A stretch of DNA of 64,000 nucleotides from Bartonella australis AUST/NH1. Its GTDB lineage: Bacteria > Pseudomonadota > Alphaproteobacteria > Rhizobiales > Rhizobiaceae. Shown one piece after another: positions 12,336 to 22,261 of the stretch (the stretch's first letter is position 1; the number at the start of each line of letters is the position of its first letter). Below the pieces are notes generated by a model. The model saw only the letters and a list, made by a program, of their open reading frames with translations. It ran no database searches and was not told the DNA's origin. The translations under genes were made by a program, and so were the position numbers. The stretch is from positions 1,054,001 to 1,118,000 of the forward strand of contig NC_020300.1 in the NCBI RefSeq assembly GCF_000341355.1, written 5' to 3'.

Positions 12336-12735
12336 ATCAGTCGGTCTATAAGCCGGGTTCTGTATGATAAAGCTCATAAGCTTTACATGGCAGCCATTCA
12401 TCTAGGACGGATGTCACCATCCGCCTCATGCAACCTACCCGAACGACTTGCCTGGAAACTGGCTGCAAGTCGAACCTTGCGCGTCATTCCTATTCGGTCT
12501 TGCTCCCGGTGGGGTTTACCTTGCCACGCTCATTACTGAACGCGCGGTGGGCTCTTACCCCACCCTTTCACCCTTACCTGTAAAAACAGGCGGTTTGCTT
12601 TCTGTGGCACTTTCCCTAGGGTCACCCCCGCCGGGTGTTACCCGGCACCGTTTTTCCATGGAGCCCGGACTTTCCTCACCTGAACTTTTTAACACCGAAC
12701 AAGCGCGGCTGCCCGACCGACTGACCTACTCCTTG
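12336..12735 (-). ncRNA. rnpB: RNase P RNA (bacterial type A)
   Basis: The minus strand reads a bacterial RNase P RNA. Near the 5' end is the conserved GAGGAAAGTCCGGGCTCC (about 12660-12680), and near the 3' end ACCCGGCTTATAGACCGACTG. The 5' TCAGTCGGTC pairs with the 3' GACCGACTGA to close helix P1. It stands out as a GC-rich block in AT-rich surroundings. End points are estimated from P1 pairing and may be off by several bases. Open frames crossing it are not genes. Confidence 0.96.
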
Positions 12736-12819
12736 TAAAACATTTTTTGTAAAGTGGAAATACCGACAACGAAACATTTCGCAAATCCCCTCAAGAAAGC
12801 TCGTTATTCCTAAAGAGTA

Positions 12820-13332
12820 TTACCGCTTCAACGAAGCTAAATACATTTTAACTTTTTCACAATATCTGGCTGAAATGGGATTCATCTTTTTCGCAGCGTG
12901 ACCAGCGTTATATTTAAGAATCGTACGACATGTATTACCGCCGCTTAATTGACGCGCCTGTGCTAGATAACGCATGCCATATTCAAGGTTAATTGCAGGA
13001 TTATAAAGATCCCGCACGGGGCCGCTGAACCCGAGCCCCCGCGCGGTAGATGGTTTAATTTGCATCAAACCTATTTCACCAGCGGAACCTTTTGCACGCG
13101 CTTTATAATTACTCTCAACGCTTATAACGGCATGCGCCAAACTGACCGGTACTTTATACTTATTTGCAATTTTTTTTATGAGAGCTTCATAAGGACGAAC
13201 GGACCCCCCGGAAAAAACAGCAGCTAAACTCTTAGTCGGAGCCGAAGCAACTAGTACTGCGTGAGTTTTATTTACACCGAATAAAAAAGACACAGCAAAC
13301 GCCGTACTTAAAAAGATTTTCAGAAACCGCAT
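12820..13332 (-). CDS. Secreted lytic transglycosylase, SLT domain
   Basis: A 170-residue protein with a signal peptide (about 1-25, MRFLKIFLSTAFAVSFLFG) and a compact Slt70-like lysozyme fold. The catalytic glutamate is E73 in VISVESNYKARAKG. The motif GEIGLMQIKPSTARGLGF (86-103) and the late LKYNAGHAAKK complete the family signature. Such enzymes cleave MurNAc-GlcNAc bonds and form 1,6-anhydroMurNAc. Its short length fits the VirB1-like or small housekeeping class, but no type IV secretion genes are nearby, so a general peptidoglycan-remodelling role is inferred. Confidence 0.9.
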   Translation of the reverse strand: MRFLKIFLSTAFAVSFLFGVNKTHAVLVASAPTKSLAAVFSGGSVRPYEALIKKIANKYKVPVSLAHAVISVESNYKARAKGSAGEIGLMQIKPSTARGLGFSGPVRDLYNPAINLEYGMRYLAQARQLSGGNTCRTILKYNAGHAAKKMNPISARYCEKVKMYLASLKR

Positions 13333-13948
13333 TCCCCCCTCTTAATTAGGCTTTTAATACAATTACACTCGGCGTATTTTACTTAAAAAAAGAGCTAAAG
13401 AACGGCCCAAAAATGAAAATATTAAGACAATTGCAAAGTAACTTTCTCATGCTGCAAAAAAATTGCTAACTAAGATCAATTTTTTCATAAAAAATACCTG
13501 AACACACTGAAATACATCAATTATATAACATATACGATGGCCGAGTCGCATTCTGAAAAGACCCAGGAACCGATCCTATCTGTTGTTACGAACTATTGCC
13601 GCAGAAATTTTGTAAAGGACGAATATTAACGACTTCGCTAAAGATTTACACTATTACTGTCCCTCTGGGCGCTTTTACCTGCTTGCTGTACATGATCAGC
13701 TTTGCTTATCAGTGATGGAGCATGCCCACTGTCGTGAATTAACATAACAGGCAAGCAGCTTAAAATCCGCAAACAAAAAGCCACGGTGACCGCACTATCT
13801 TCCATATTTATGTAGTGCAGAATTAAAATTCCCATGGCAGCCCTCCGACGCTACCATAAAAACTTTTTTAATGATGCAATACGGCGAATCTGAACCCTTT
13901 AAGAACGCATAATTCTCCCAAATAATTATACAAATAGACGGCTAAAAA
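13333..13948. other. Intergenic region without a supported gene
   Basis: No convincing gene is seen in 616 bp. A 65-codon frame on the minus strand (13638-13835) has no recognisable domain or ribosome binding site. The segment contains the transglycosylase promoter side and the 3' flank of the hypothetical membrane protein. Confidence 0.5.
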
Positions 13949-14320
13949 TTAAGAAGCGCCAGCAGAAGGGTGATTTATCGCTTTCGATATAGCCTCAGCC
14001 GCGACGTGGCCGAATTTTTGTGCTTGCTCATTATTTTGGCCACTCGCGGAGGCAGCGGCGATCGCGTCCCGGCGCGCCTGTTCGATAATCTGCCGTTTTT
14101 GCTGAACACTCATCTTAGATATCTTTTCTATAGCATCTGGCGCAGATACTGCCGGCCTTTCTAACAATATATCTTCTGTCAAATTAACCTGCTGAGAGAG
14201 AGAATTACCATTAAATACAAATTGATAAGATAAAAAAACTCGGTAAACCAAAAAAGCAGATACAAAAATCAGCGATATAAACAAAATTAAAATAATAGTA
14301 CGACGCCACCTAAGCTTCAT
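13949..14320 (-). CDS. Hypothetical single-pass membrane protein
   Basis: Not recognised. The 123-residue product has a basic start (MKLRWRR), one strong membrane helix at about 8-28 (TIILILFISLIFVSAFLVY), and an alanine- and glutamine-rich, probably helical periplasmic domain with KISKMSVQQKRQIIEQARRD. It stands alone between two long intergenic regions. A small inner-membrane protein with a periplasmic helical tail is all that can be said. Confidence 0.6.
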   Translation of the reverse strand: MKLRWRRTIILILFISLIFVSAFLVYRVFLSYQFVFNGNSLSQQVNLTEDILLERPAVSAPDAIEKISKMSVQQKRQIIEQARRDAIAAASASGQNNEQAQKFGHVAAEAISKAINHPSAGAS

Positions 14321-14574
14321 CAGCTCTCACCCCAAACACTACAGTATTACAAAATATGCGATTATCTATATAAGCATTCTTGCTGTTTGACAAAGAGCAA
14401 TTTCCTCGATCATCAAAGGCAATCCGGCGAAACGAAATATGGCACTTCTGACATCCCCGCCTCATCTACCATAGGCAAATCAGCGTAGATAACGTTATGT
14501 GAAAAATTTACGCCTTTTTGAGTAATCTGCAAAAATGTGATAATTCCGTTAAATTCAGACGCCGAAATTAAAAC

Positions 14575-14608
14575 AAAAAAGCCCGACCGAAGTTATCCCC
14601 AGTCGGGC
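14575..14608 (-). terminator. Rho-independent terminator (minus strand)
   Basis: Perfect 7-bp stem GCCCGAC/GTCGGGC with a 14-nt loop, followed on the minus strand by a T6 run. It ends either the candidate sRNA or read-through from ettA. Confidence 0.8.
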
Positions 14609-14803
14609 CAGACAATCTAAGGGATCCACGCGGGGGGGGGGGGAAGGCTCCCTGATCGTCCCATCACATCAACCATCAAGATAGCCGACGCAACATTCAT
14701 TGCTATGGAACAAAATGTTTTAAACAACAAGAATTTCTTATCATCTTTCATAAAAAAATAATGCAAAAAGGCGTACAATCCCTAAAAAAAGGAAAAATTT
14801 AGG
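14575..14803 (-). ncRNA. Candidate small RNA with C12 tract and strong terminator
   Basis: On the minus strand a promoter-like pair is visible: TTGTTT (14832-14837) and TAATAT (14810-14815) with a 16-nt spacer. No open frame follows. The putative transcript passes through a run of twelve C (G on the plus strand, 14632-14643) and ends in a perfect 7-bp hairpin GCCCGAC/GTCGGGC (14581-14608) followed by six T. The hairpin lies about 450 nt past the ettA stop, so it could instead be a distant ettA terminator. A separate sRNA with an unpaired C-rich stretch able to contact G-rich ribosome binding sites is the more interesting reading. Confidence 0.4.
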
Positions 14804-15057
14804 CAAAAAATATTAAATTTGATCCAATTTGAAACAATTTTATCCAAAATACATAAATAGGACTTTTTTGGTGCCCCGAATATCGTCGCGCTTTTGTCGT
14901 GAAAAAAGGCGTCCCCCCTAACGGACAGCGCCGCTTAACTCAACGTATTTAGTGTCAGGGCACAAGATTGCTATCCATTCTATAAAAGAGACAAAACGAA
15001 TAAGATGAATTTATGCAAAAACTTATTTAACTGAACTTACACAAAAGGCAGACAATA

Positions 15058-16707
15058 TTAACGTGTGAGAGGTTTATAATTCGTACGCTTATGATTCGCA
15101 GAATCGGGGCCAAGACGGCGTTCTTTATCTGCTTCATACTCGGCAAAGTTGCCTTCAAACCACTCTACATGACCGCCACCTTCAAAAGCTAAAATATGGG
15201 TCGCCAACCTATCAAGAAACATACGATCGTGCGATATAATCACCGCACAACCAGCAAAATCTTCTAGCGCATCCTCCAACGCACCTAACGTTTCTGTGTC
15301 AAGGTCATTTGTTGGTTCGTCAAGGAGAAGGACATTTCCTCCTTCTTTTAAAAGCTTAGCCAAATGCACACGATTGCGCTGTCCCCCTGACAAATTTGCG
15401 ACCTTCTGCTGTTGATCTGCACCCTTAAAATTAAATGCACCGCAATAAGCGCGACTATTCACTTCATGTTTGCCTAATTTAATGACCTCATTGCCCCCAG
15501 AGATTTCTTCCCAAACAGTTTTATCACCTGCCAACGAATCGCGATCCTGATCAACGTAGCTCATCTGAACTGTTTCTCCGATCCGTATTTGGCCTGAATC
15601 TGGCTGTTCTCGGCCCGTTAACATTTTAAATAAAGTAGATTTTCCCACGCCATTAGCGCCAATAACCCCAACAATCCCACCAGCAGGAAGCTTAAAAGAA
15701 AGAGAATCAATTAACACACGATCACCATATGCTTTCGACAAATCACAAACTTCGATAACGACCTGTCCCAATCTTTCACCCACGGGTATAATAATCTGAG
15801 CATCCCCAGGGCGGCGCTCACGCGCTGCTTGAACTAATTCATCGTAAGCTTTAATGCGGGCCTTTGATTTTGCTTGGCGTGCCTTCGGGCTAGAAGCTAT
15901 CCATTCCTGCTCACGCAATAATGCGCGCTGACGAGCTGCTTCTTCACGGCCTTCTTGCATCATACGCTTGGCTTTAGCGCCCAAATAAGCTGAATAATTG
16001 CCTTCATAAGGGATCCCTTTACCGCGATCTAATTCTAAGATCCAACCCGTTACATTATCGAGAAAATAACGGTCGTGCGTAATCAAAAGCACTGCGCCCG
16101 GATATTCACGCAAATGTCTCTCAAGCCACGACGTAGTTTCAGCGTCCAGATGGTTTGTTGGTTCGTCCAAAAGCAATAAATCAGGTTTAGACAAAAGCAA
16201 TTTACAAAGTGCAACGCGCCGTCTCTCTCCACCAGAAAGTTTTGCCACATCTTCATCAGCGGGTGGACAACCAAGAGCAGCCATAGCCATTTCTACTTGA
16301 TTTTCTAGGTCCCAAAGACCTTGATTATCAATAATATCTTGGAGATTAGCACTTTCATCAGCTGTTTCATCACTATAATTGATCATCAATTCATTATAAC
16401 GATCTACGATGGCCTGCTTATCCGCAACACCTTCCATCACATTACCAAGCACATCTTTACTTGCATCAAGAACAGGCTCTTGCGGAAGATAGCCACAACG
16501 AGCTCCCTCAGAAAGCCATGACTCTCCCGTAAACTCCTTATCCAGCCCGGCCATAATACGTAAAATAGTCGATTTACCTGCACCATTCGGCCCTAAAATA
16601 CCAATTTTAGCATCTGGATAAAAAGACAAATTGATATTTTCCAAAATCTTCTTATTACCATATACTTTGTTGAGTCCAGCCATGTGATAAATAAATTGAC
16701 GTGCCAT
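15058..16707 (-). CDS. ettA: ABC-F energy-dependent translational throttle protein EttA
   Basis: EttA-type ABC-F ATPases bind the ribosomal E site and gate early elongation according to ATP/ADP. The 549-residue protein has two ABC domains and no membrane segment. Walker A GPNGAGKST is at 39-47 and a second GANGVGKST follows the linker; the signatures LSGGERRRVAL and LSGGQRNRVHL precede LLLLDEPTNHLD and LLLDEPTNDLD. The arm/linker carries GREEAARQRALLREQEWI. AAAGGG lies upstream of the ATG. It is monocistronic with a long 3' flank. Confidence 0.94.
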   Translation of the reverse strand: MARQFIYHMAGLNKVYGNKKILENINLSFYPDAKIGILGPNGAGKSTILRIMAGLDKEFTGESWLSEGARCGYLPQEPVLDASKDVLGNVMEGVADKQAIVDRYNELMINYSDETADESANLQDIIDNQGLWDLENQVEMAMAALGCPPADEDVAKLSGGERRRVALCKLLLSKPDLLLLDEPTNHLDAETTSWLERHLREYPGAVLLITHDRYFLDNVTGWILELDRGKGIPYEGNYSAYLGAKAKRMMQEGREEAARQRALLREQEWIASSPKARQAKSKARIKAYDELVQAARERRPGDAQIIIPVGERLGQVVIEVCDLSKAYGDRVLIDSLSFKLPAGGIVGVIGANGVGKSTLFKMLTGREQPDSGQIRIGETVQMSYVDQDRDSLAGDKTVWEEISGGNEVIKLGKHEVNSRAYCGAFNFKGADQQQKVANLSGGQRNRVHLAKLLKEGGNVLLLDEPTNDLDTETLGALEDALEDFAGCAVIISHDRMFLDRLATHILAFEGGGHVEWFEGNFAEYEADKERRLGPDSANHKRTNYKPLTR

Positions 16708-16892
16708 AAATTTCCCTTTAATGTTACGTGATATTGGGGGGGTTAGAACCCTGAAAAGGTTGCTTCTGTTTTCTCTCGATTTTGCAGTGAGCGGGGTCCT
16801 TATCTCTCTAACAGCTTTCCGCCCTATATTGGTATATTTTTTCTAATCTCACAAGTCCTGCAACGATTCTAAATGCAAAAGTCCCCCCTTCA

Positions 16893-17402
16893 ATGAGCAA
16901 AAAACAAATACACTTGGCTGTTCCTGAAACATGCCATCAAGCGTTGTCTCTTTTCGCTGCACCAGACATAAAACTGTATTTTTACCGTATCAAACCAGTC
17001 TATCAATGCACCATAGAGCGGCGAGAAAAGCCGGTTCTCTACGCTCCATCGTTCCTCGCATTATGGGCTTTACATTACTCCGTACAAAACCCACACCTCT
17101 TTTCATCAATATTATGTTATGGGGAGCAACAATATTCACCTCTTGCCTTTATGTGGTTCAAACTACGTTTAAAAATTGAACGCTACCTCATGGGATCTGA
17201 CGTCTCAAGCCCCATAATTACTCGAGCTTTGCGCCGACATACCGCGAATGCTGACTATAGCGCATTGCCTATTGGAACATGGCTACAATTAGCAAAAAAT
17301 TACCAAAATCATCGTGAAAACTCGCCCGTTACTCTCTTTTGGCTTGATAAGCATAAAAATAGCGCTGACCTTCACCAAATGATTTTGAAACTTCAAAACT
17401 GA
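16893..17402 (+). CDS. Hypothetical protein
   Basis: Not recognised. A 169-residue frame upstream of pncA, 54 bp away and on the same strand. It has no signal peptide or membrane helix and is rich in aromatic and basic residues (DIKLYFYRIKPVYQCTIERR). No good ribosome binding site precedes ATG 16893, so either the start is wrong or the frame is weakly translated. It has no stop across about 510 bp of AT-rich DNA, which argues for a real or recently real gene. Confidence 0.5.
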   Translation: MSKKQIHLAVPETCHQALSLFAAPDIKLYFYRIKPVYQCTIERREKPVLYAPSFLALWALHYSVQNPHLFSSILCYGEQQYSPLAFMWFKLRLKIERYLMGSDVSSPIITRALRRHTANADYSALPIGTWLQLAKNYQNHRENSPVTLFWLDKHKNSADLHQMILKLQN

Positions 17403-17456
17403 GATATAACCTCCGAGAATCACAATAAAAAGCAAGCTGCTCATAGGAATGAATTT

Positions 17457-18065
17457 ATGGAAAAAAAAGCCTTGATCGTTATTGATATCCAAAATGACTT
17501 CTTGCCGAGCGGAGCACTTGCGGTACCGCAGGGTGACGTTATTATACCTATCGTTAACAATCTTATAACCCGTTTTGATCATGTTATTTTAACTCAAGAT
17601 TGGCATCCTAAAGGGCATTGCAGCTTCGCTTCTTCCTATCCCGAAAAAGCAGCTTACGACACAGTTGAGCTAAACTATGGTACTCAAATACTCTGGCCTG
17701 ATCATTGTGTACAAGGAGCAAAAGGTGCGGAATTTCCCGAATCTCTCGAAGCTGATAAGGCGCAACTTATTCTTCGAAAAGGTTATAATGAGAAAATCGA
17801 CAGCTACTCCGCTTTTTTTGAAAATGACCAAAAAACGCCGACGGGTTTGCAATTCTATCTTAAAGAACACGGCTTCACAAAGCTAGCCATGTGCGGTTTA
17901 GCAACTGATTTTTGCGTCGGCTTTTCTGCACTCCACGCCATAAAATGTGGCTTTAAAGTCAGCGTTTTACTCAATGCATGCGCTGGTATCGACTTAAACG
18001 GATCACTAAACACAATGCTCAAAACTATGAATGAAGCTGGCGTAGAGCTTCTTATGGCCTATTAA
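17457..18065 (+). CDS. pncA: Nicotinamidase / pyrazinamidase PncA
   Basis: PncA deamidates nicotinamide to nicotinate in NAD salvage. The 202-residue isochorismatase-fold protein shows the catalytic triad: D10 (IDIQNDF), K108 (ILRKGYN) and C153 (ATDFCV). Metal ligands are seen in TQDWHPKGH (D48, H50) and at H83. Length is normal. It converges with the DUF475 gene, only 45 bp separating the stops. Confidence 0.93.
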   Translation: MEKKALIVIDIQNDFLPSGALAVPQGDVIIPIVNNLITRFDHVILTQDWHPKGHCSFASSYPEKAAYDTVELNYGTQILWPDHCVQGAKGAEFPESLEADKAQLILRKGYNEKIDSYSAFFENDQKTPTGLQFYLKEHGFTKLAMCGLATDFCVGFSALHAIKCGFKVSVLLNACAGIDLNGSLNTMLKTMNEAGVELLMAY

Positions 18066-18077
18066 TCACCCTTTCCC

Positions 18078-18130
18078 GGCATACTGCTACGACAAAAAAT
18101 TTCATACCGTCTAGTTGGATGCAGTATGCC
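18078..18130. repeat. 10-bp inverted repeat between convergent genes
   Basis: GGCATACTGC (18078-18087) and its exact complement GCAGTATGCC (18121-18130) flank a 33-nt spacer between the 3' ends of pncA and the DUF475 gene, and enter the latter's last codons. Its position suggests a shared transcript 3' end, but there is no clear U tract. Confidence 0.5.
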
Positions 18131-19163
18131 CGTTTGAGTGGTTACGTCTGAAACGAACAGATGAATAAAGCGCCATTCCGATAACGCTCACACCGACAAG
18201 CCCTGTTAATTCCTCAGAAATCGGCATAACAGCTTGTGTATACATAACCACAGCGAGTGTCAAAATAGCGTAAAATGCACCATGTTCCAGATAACGGTAA
18301 CGTAATAATGTCCCTGCCTTAACGAGCATGATTGTCATGGAACGTACATAAAATGCACCTATACCTAGGCCGATCGCGATGATAAAAATATTATGTGAAA
18401 AAGCGAATGCGCTGACAACTCCATCAAAAGAAAAACTAGCGTCCAGAATTTCTAAATAAAGGAATGAACCAGCTCCCCCCTTAGCAGCTGAAATCAATAA
18501 ATTTTGGGGAGAATCCAAAAAAAAACTGATTGCTTCAACCATTATAAATGTTAAAAGCCCATAAAGTGCAGCAAGTAAAAAAGTCAGTTTGTCTTCTTCC
18601 GCAATTTTTCCTGAAAAAAACAATATAAAAACCAAAACAACTGCGATATTAGCCCCCGTGAGTGAACCCAATCTCTGAGCCGGTCTCTCTATAAATGCCA
18701 GCCAATGTACCTCTTTTTCGGGATCGAAGAAATATTTTAAACCGACCATCATGAGGAAAGTACCGCCAAAAGCTGCAATACTTACATGAGCATCCGTTAA
18801 GATTGCCGCATATTGATGTGGCTCACATATCGCCAATTTGACCGCTGCAATTGGATCTATCCAAGCAGCACAAGAAACTACCAAAATCGGAAAAATGATC
18901 CGCATACCAAATACTGCTATCAAAATACCCCATGTCAAAAAACGACGTCGCCACAGCTGTTCCATCCTTTCAAGAACACGTGCATTAATAATAGAATTAT
19001 CAAAAGATAAAGAAATTTCCAAAATTCCTAAAACACAGCAAATGAAAAAATATTTAAAGAAACCAGTAATATGCCCTGTTTCGAGCCAACCAATGACCCC
19101 ACTTAAACAGACACCAACAATTGTGAAGAAAAAAGCCCATTTAAAATAGCCTAATAGGGCCAT
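18111..19163 (-). CDS. DUF475 family membrane protein (TerC-like)
   Basis: A 350-residue polytopic membrane protein with about nine hydrophobic segments. The family motif LEISLSFDNSIINARVLERM (about 48-67) resembles the acidic SFDNA motif of TerC-type proteins linked to metal handling. A second acidic motif lies in EILDASFSFDGVVSAFAFS. DUF475 proteins are often grouped with TerC and putative manganese exporters, but the substrate here is unknown. It stands alone on the minus strand. Confidence 0.85.
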   Translation of the reverse strand: MALLGYFKWAFFFTIVGVCLSGVIGWLETGHITGFFKYFFICCVLGILEISLSFDNSIINARVLERMEQLWRRRFLTWGILIAVFGMRIIFPILVVSCAAWIDPIAAVKLAICEPHQYAAILTDAHVSIAAFGGTFLMMVGLKYFFDPEKEVHWLAFIERPAQRLGSLTGANIAVVLVFILFFSGKIAEEDKLTFLLAALYGLLTFIMVEAISFFLDSPQNLLISAAKGGAGSFLYLEILDASFSFDGVVSAFAFSHNIFIIAIGLGIGAFYVRSMTIMLVKAGTLLRYRYLEHGAFYAILTLAVVMYTQAVMPISEELTGLVGVSVIGMALYSSVRFRRNHSNGHTASN

Positions 19164-19526
19164 GATTATTCCTCAGAATTCATCTTTTAAACTTATTTTT
19201 TGCCAACCAAAAAATCACATTTACCAGCAAAAATGTAGAATACGCGCAATAAGCCTATATGCGATCCGCTCTTCAAAAAACAAGAACAAAATCGGCCGAG
19301 CTTTATCATCATTTATTTAAACACAACCACTAAGCAGTAAAATACAAATAATAGTAAAACATAAAAGTTAAAACTCATTTTATATCCATTAAATTTCAAA
19401 AAAAAGAGAAATAAAAGTTACAAATATTGACTACAAATGTTAAAATTGAGTAATGAGATATTAATACATTGTGTACATTTATCGGCAAAAGCTCATACCA
19501 TGATGATTTATTGAGGGAGATAATTC
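19164..19526. other. AT-rich intergenic region upstream of the XRE repressor
   Basis: No gene seen. The 363 bp are very AT-rich and hold the divergent control regions of the DUF475 gene and the XRE gene. GAGGGAG lies 7 nt before the XRE start. Confidence 0.5.
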
Positions 19527-20066
19527 ATGGCACGTCCTGAAACTGAAGCAAAAACTGTATTCGGAAAACGCTTACGTCATATACGCCTCGCTTTAGGGAA
19601 TCCATCACGTGAGGCATTAGCTAAAAATTTTAGCATGACAAAAAACTCTATCGCTTTTTACGAGCGTGGAGAAAGAGAGCCTAATCTCAGCGTCTTACAA
19701 ACGTATCGGATGCTGTACGGCGTCAATATCAATTGGCTTTTAACCGGACAAGGAAAAATGTTCGACACCGAATGCACTAAAAGTGAATTTGACTGGAATT
19801 ATTTTATTAAAAAAATTGAAGGGCTTGAAGATATCCTCACCAATAATTGCCACAGCGGCAACCTAAATCAGGAAAAAATTGAAAGCTCCTATGAAAAACT
19901 ACAGCAATATCTGCTAGCACAAGACATATCCAATGGCTTTAGCCCTAAAATTGCCGCCTCTTTGATTGATATGAAAGCAAAGATGGCCAGTTCTTACGCC
20001 CTTAGTCTTTTCATCGATTTACTCATTCGAAGTGTGTCACGTAAAGAAACTGTTCCTCATAAATAA
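19527..20066 (+). CDS. XRE-family (phage cI-like) transcriptional regulator
   Basis: A 179-residue protein with an N-terminal Cro/CI helix-turn-helix (about 10-70: FGKRLRHIRLALG, SREALAKNFSMTKNSIAFYE, LLTGQGKMF) and a C-terminal part without an S24 peptidase motif. It would bind operator DNA as a dimer. The start has a strong GGGAG site. It marks the left side of a region holding an endolysin, a toxin-antitoxin remnant and an integrase remnant, so a phage origin is likely. Confidence 0.85.
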   Translation: MARPETEAKTVFGKRLRHIRLALGNPSREALAKNFSMTKNSIAFYERGEREPNLSVLQTYRMLYGVNINWLLTGQGKMFDTECTKSEFDWNYFIKKIEGLEDILTNNCHSGNLNQEKIESSYEKLQQYLLAQDISNGFSPKIAASLIDMKAKMASSYALSLFIDLLIRSVSRKETVPHK

Positions 20067-20117
20067 ATATTTGTATCGTTGAGGGAGGGCGGAACTGAAG
20101 AAATTTTGACTTTAGCG

Positions 20118-20153
20118 GTATGGAGAAAAGAGATGCTCTAATTTTTTCCATAC
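20118..20153. repeat. Long imperfect hairpin after the XRE gene
   Basis: GTATGGAGAAAA pairs with TTTTTTCCATAC over 12 bp including one G-T, then a 3-nt bulge and GAG/CTC closing an ATG loop. It starts 52 nt after the XRE stop and could end that transcript. Confidence 0.55.
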
Positions 20154-20442
20154 TGACGGAGTTCTGCGTGCCCCGCGAGACTCACCTTTACCGTAAAGAA
20201 AACGCTGCTGCCTTGCGATGGCAAAAAGCGAATTCCCTCATTTTAAGCGAGAAAGCTGCGTTGCTCAGGTTAGCATTATACTACTCCACTTCGAAGTAGA
20301 AATTTTTACTTCATTACCCAGTAAATAGCTTTTTACTACACAATAGTATTCTCACAGAGGCTATCGGTTTAACTTAAAAAAATTTCAAGAAGGATATATT
20401 GACTCCCTTTCATGGGAACATACTTATTGCCGGTGCGGGGGT

Positions 20443-20673
20443 GTGTCGGGTGCTCGTCTTGTGGGGCGAGGGCTTTTTTGTGAGGTGAGAAGCGTGTGTT
20501 TTGAAATATTTCAGGGTGTTCGTGATCGATGGTACTGGCGTTTAATTTCAGAAGATGAGCGAAAGATTGCTTTCTCTAGTAAGGGTTATCTAACGAAGCA
20601 GGATATCCTAAGGGATATTGATAAAGTTAAAAAGGTCGCGCACGGCGCTTTTGTAAAAGAATTGTCGCTCTAG
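20443..20673 (+). CDS. DUF1508 (YegP-like) domain protein
   Basis: A 76-residue frame whose core FEIFQG, WYWRLISEDERKIAFSS, KGYLTKQDILRDIDKVKK matches the small DUF1508/YegP fold in order and spacing. These proteins have no agreed biochemical role. The frame begins at GTG 20443, but the domain starts near residue 19, so GTG 20482 or 20491 may be the true start; no ribosome binding site decides. It lies within the phage-remnant region. Confidence 0.6.
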   Translation: MSGARLVGRGLFCEVRSVCFEIFQGVRDRWYWRLISEDERKIAFSSKGYLTKQDILRDIDKVKKVAHGAFVKELSL

Positions 20674-22261
20674 TATTTTTTGCGGGGCTTTTTCTTCGCG
20701 TTCTGTATAGTGGGTGCGAGGGGGGCTGGGTCTAAGTGATCGAAGAGAGCCCTTTCTTCTGTAACGGAAGACGGCGCTTTTTGAGTGGGCGGTGTGTTCC
20801 GAAAAGTGCAAAGCGAGTATCTTCGCAAGAAATTTGGCTTAATAAGCCGGCGGCGAGGCTGCCGCAAAGCCGCCGCTGAGGGGGGTGATTGTTTACAATG
20901 CGCGCTGTCTATAATGGTAACTTCCCACTCGCCCCATTAAGAACCGCTTCCTGTCTACGCCTCGGTAATATTGTTTTGGCCTGACACCCAGATAAAACCT
21001 TTTCTACCAAAAAAATTCCAAAGAAAGGCTTAATTGACCTCATTGAAAAAATTTTTATATAATAATATCTTCCTTAGAAAAGGGGCTAAAACCTAGCGCA
21101 CCATTAATATTAGCACTATATCAAAGCAATAATAGCGAAGGGTGCGGGTGTATCTAATTCCTCTTTTTCATCAAAATTAGCTGCACTAACAAATAAACAC
21201 GGCCCCCTCATTTTAAATATAGCAACGCCTGTTCTGATCATTGACTCACCGTTTACCGCACATTCTAAGTATGAATTAATACTCTCTTAGACTTTTATAG
21301 CTTTCCTATAAACCTACATCTTCTCGAAGTTAGACCGACAGTCACTCCTGTTATTGACCTTAAAAATAAACCCATCTTAGGACTATTTGGTAAGCAAGAG
21401 AATTTGTTAGTAAAATCACCCCACTTGGGTTTATTGCATAAAAAAGCGAAAAATTAATATAAAATACCCCCTATTATACAACCAGTCGCAAAGCTCAGCC
21501 CTTATGGTATTTCAAGATTCGGCAAGCTAATGGCAAGCTCATATTGGCCACATCCTTTGGCGTTGGGTGAATTGATGCCACCAGACACAAGATGAACCCC
21601 TATTTATCACTTACCCATTTAAGCATGCTAAAACGCACACGATTATCGCTATCTTGATTGACTGCATGCTCGACCTATGATCTTATTCGCGCGTCCCTTA
21701 AATTGACCTATATTTGCGTGCGCTTCTCTTTGTCCTGGCTAAGCTTAAATATCTTGAAGAGAGCCGATAAAAAAACGGCTAATACCGCATCGGTAATAAC
21801 GAGATAGCTTTTCACTTGAGCTGAATTTTCTCTATTTTATAAGTTACAATAACGATTAAAATAAAACAGACTAAAATTTTCAAAAATGGTTTGATAAACT
21901 TAAGAACGCAAGAGCAAAGCATAAAATTTCTGTATGCCTCTTTCGTTTAGAATCAGGTCAGCTAAATGATGCTAAATTCTTCGGTACAATAGGTGAAATA
22001 AAAATTGCACCCTCTAATGTAAGCAAATCGCTCCAAAAGCGAAGTCACACAAGATGAACTTTTACGAGACACTTTTGAAAATAGATCGTGCAAAAGGCAC
22101 GATAGGTATTTCGCAAAAGCGTTCTCAGCGCGCGAAGCTTTCTGCTGTTCTTTGAATAAAAAAGGCCCCCCCGCTTAGTCAATATTTATGGGTATCATTC
22201 AACGCGCTTGGCCTTGAACTAAGTTATTTAACATCAAAAATACGTTGATCGCTGGTACCCA
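20674..22261. other. Decayed region, no intact gene
   Basis: Nearly 1.6 kb with no supported gene, probably eroded mobile DNA. A GC-rich 7-bp hairpin CGGCGGC/GCCGCCG lies at 20848-20875. A coherent-looking minus-strand stretch of 41 codons ends at 21116 (start ATG 21241; MIRTGVAIFKM, ANFDEKEELDTPAPFAIIAL) and could be the tail of a lost gene. I could not assign it to a family. Confidence 0.4.

Noticed and set aside
12288..12738. Plus-strand frames of 83 and 96 codons
   Set aside because: They are the complement of RNase P RNA.
13638..13835. 65-codon minus-strand frame
   Set aside because: No domain, no ribosome binding site, and composition like non-coding DNA.
16735..16745. G7 run upstream of ettA as a phase-variable element
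   Set aside because: Too short and outside any coding frame or clear promoter spacer to support phase variation.
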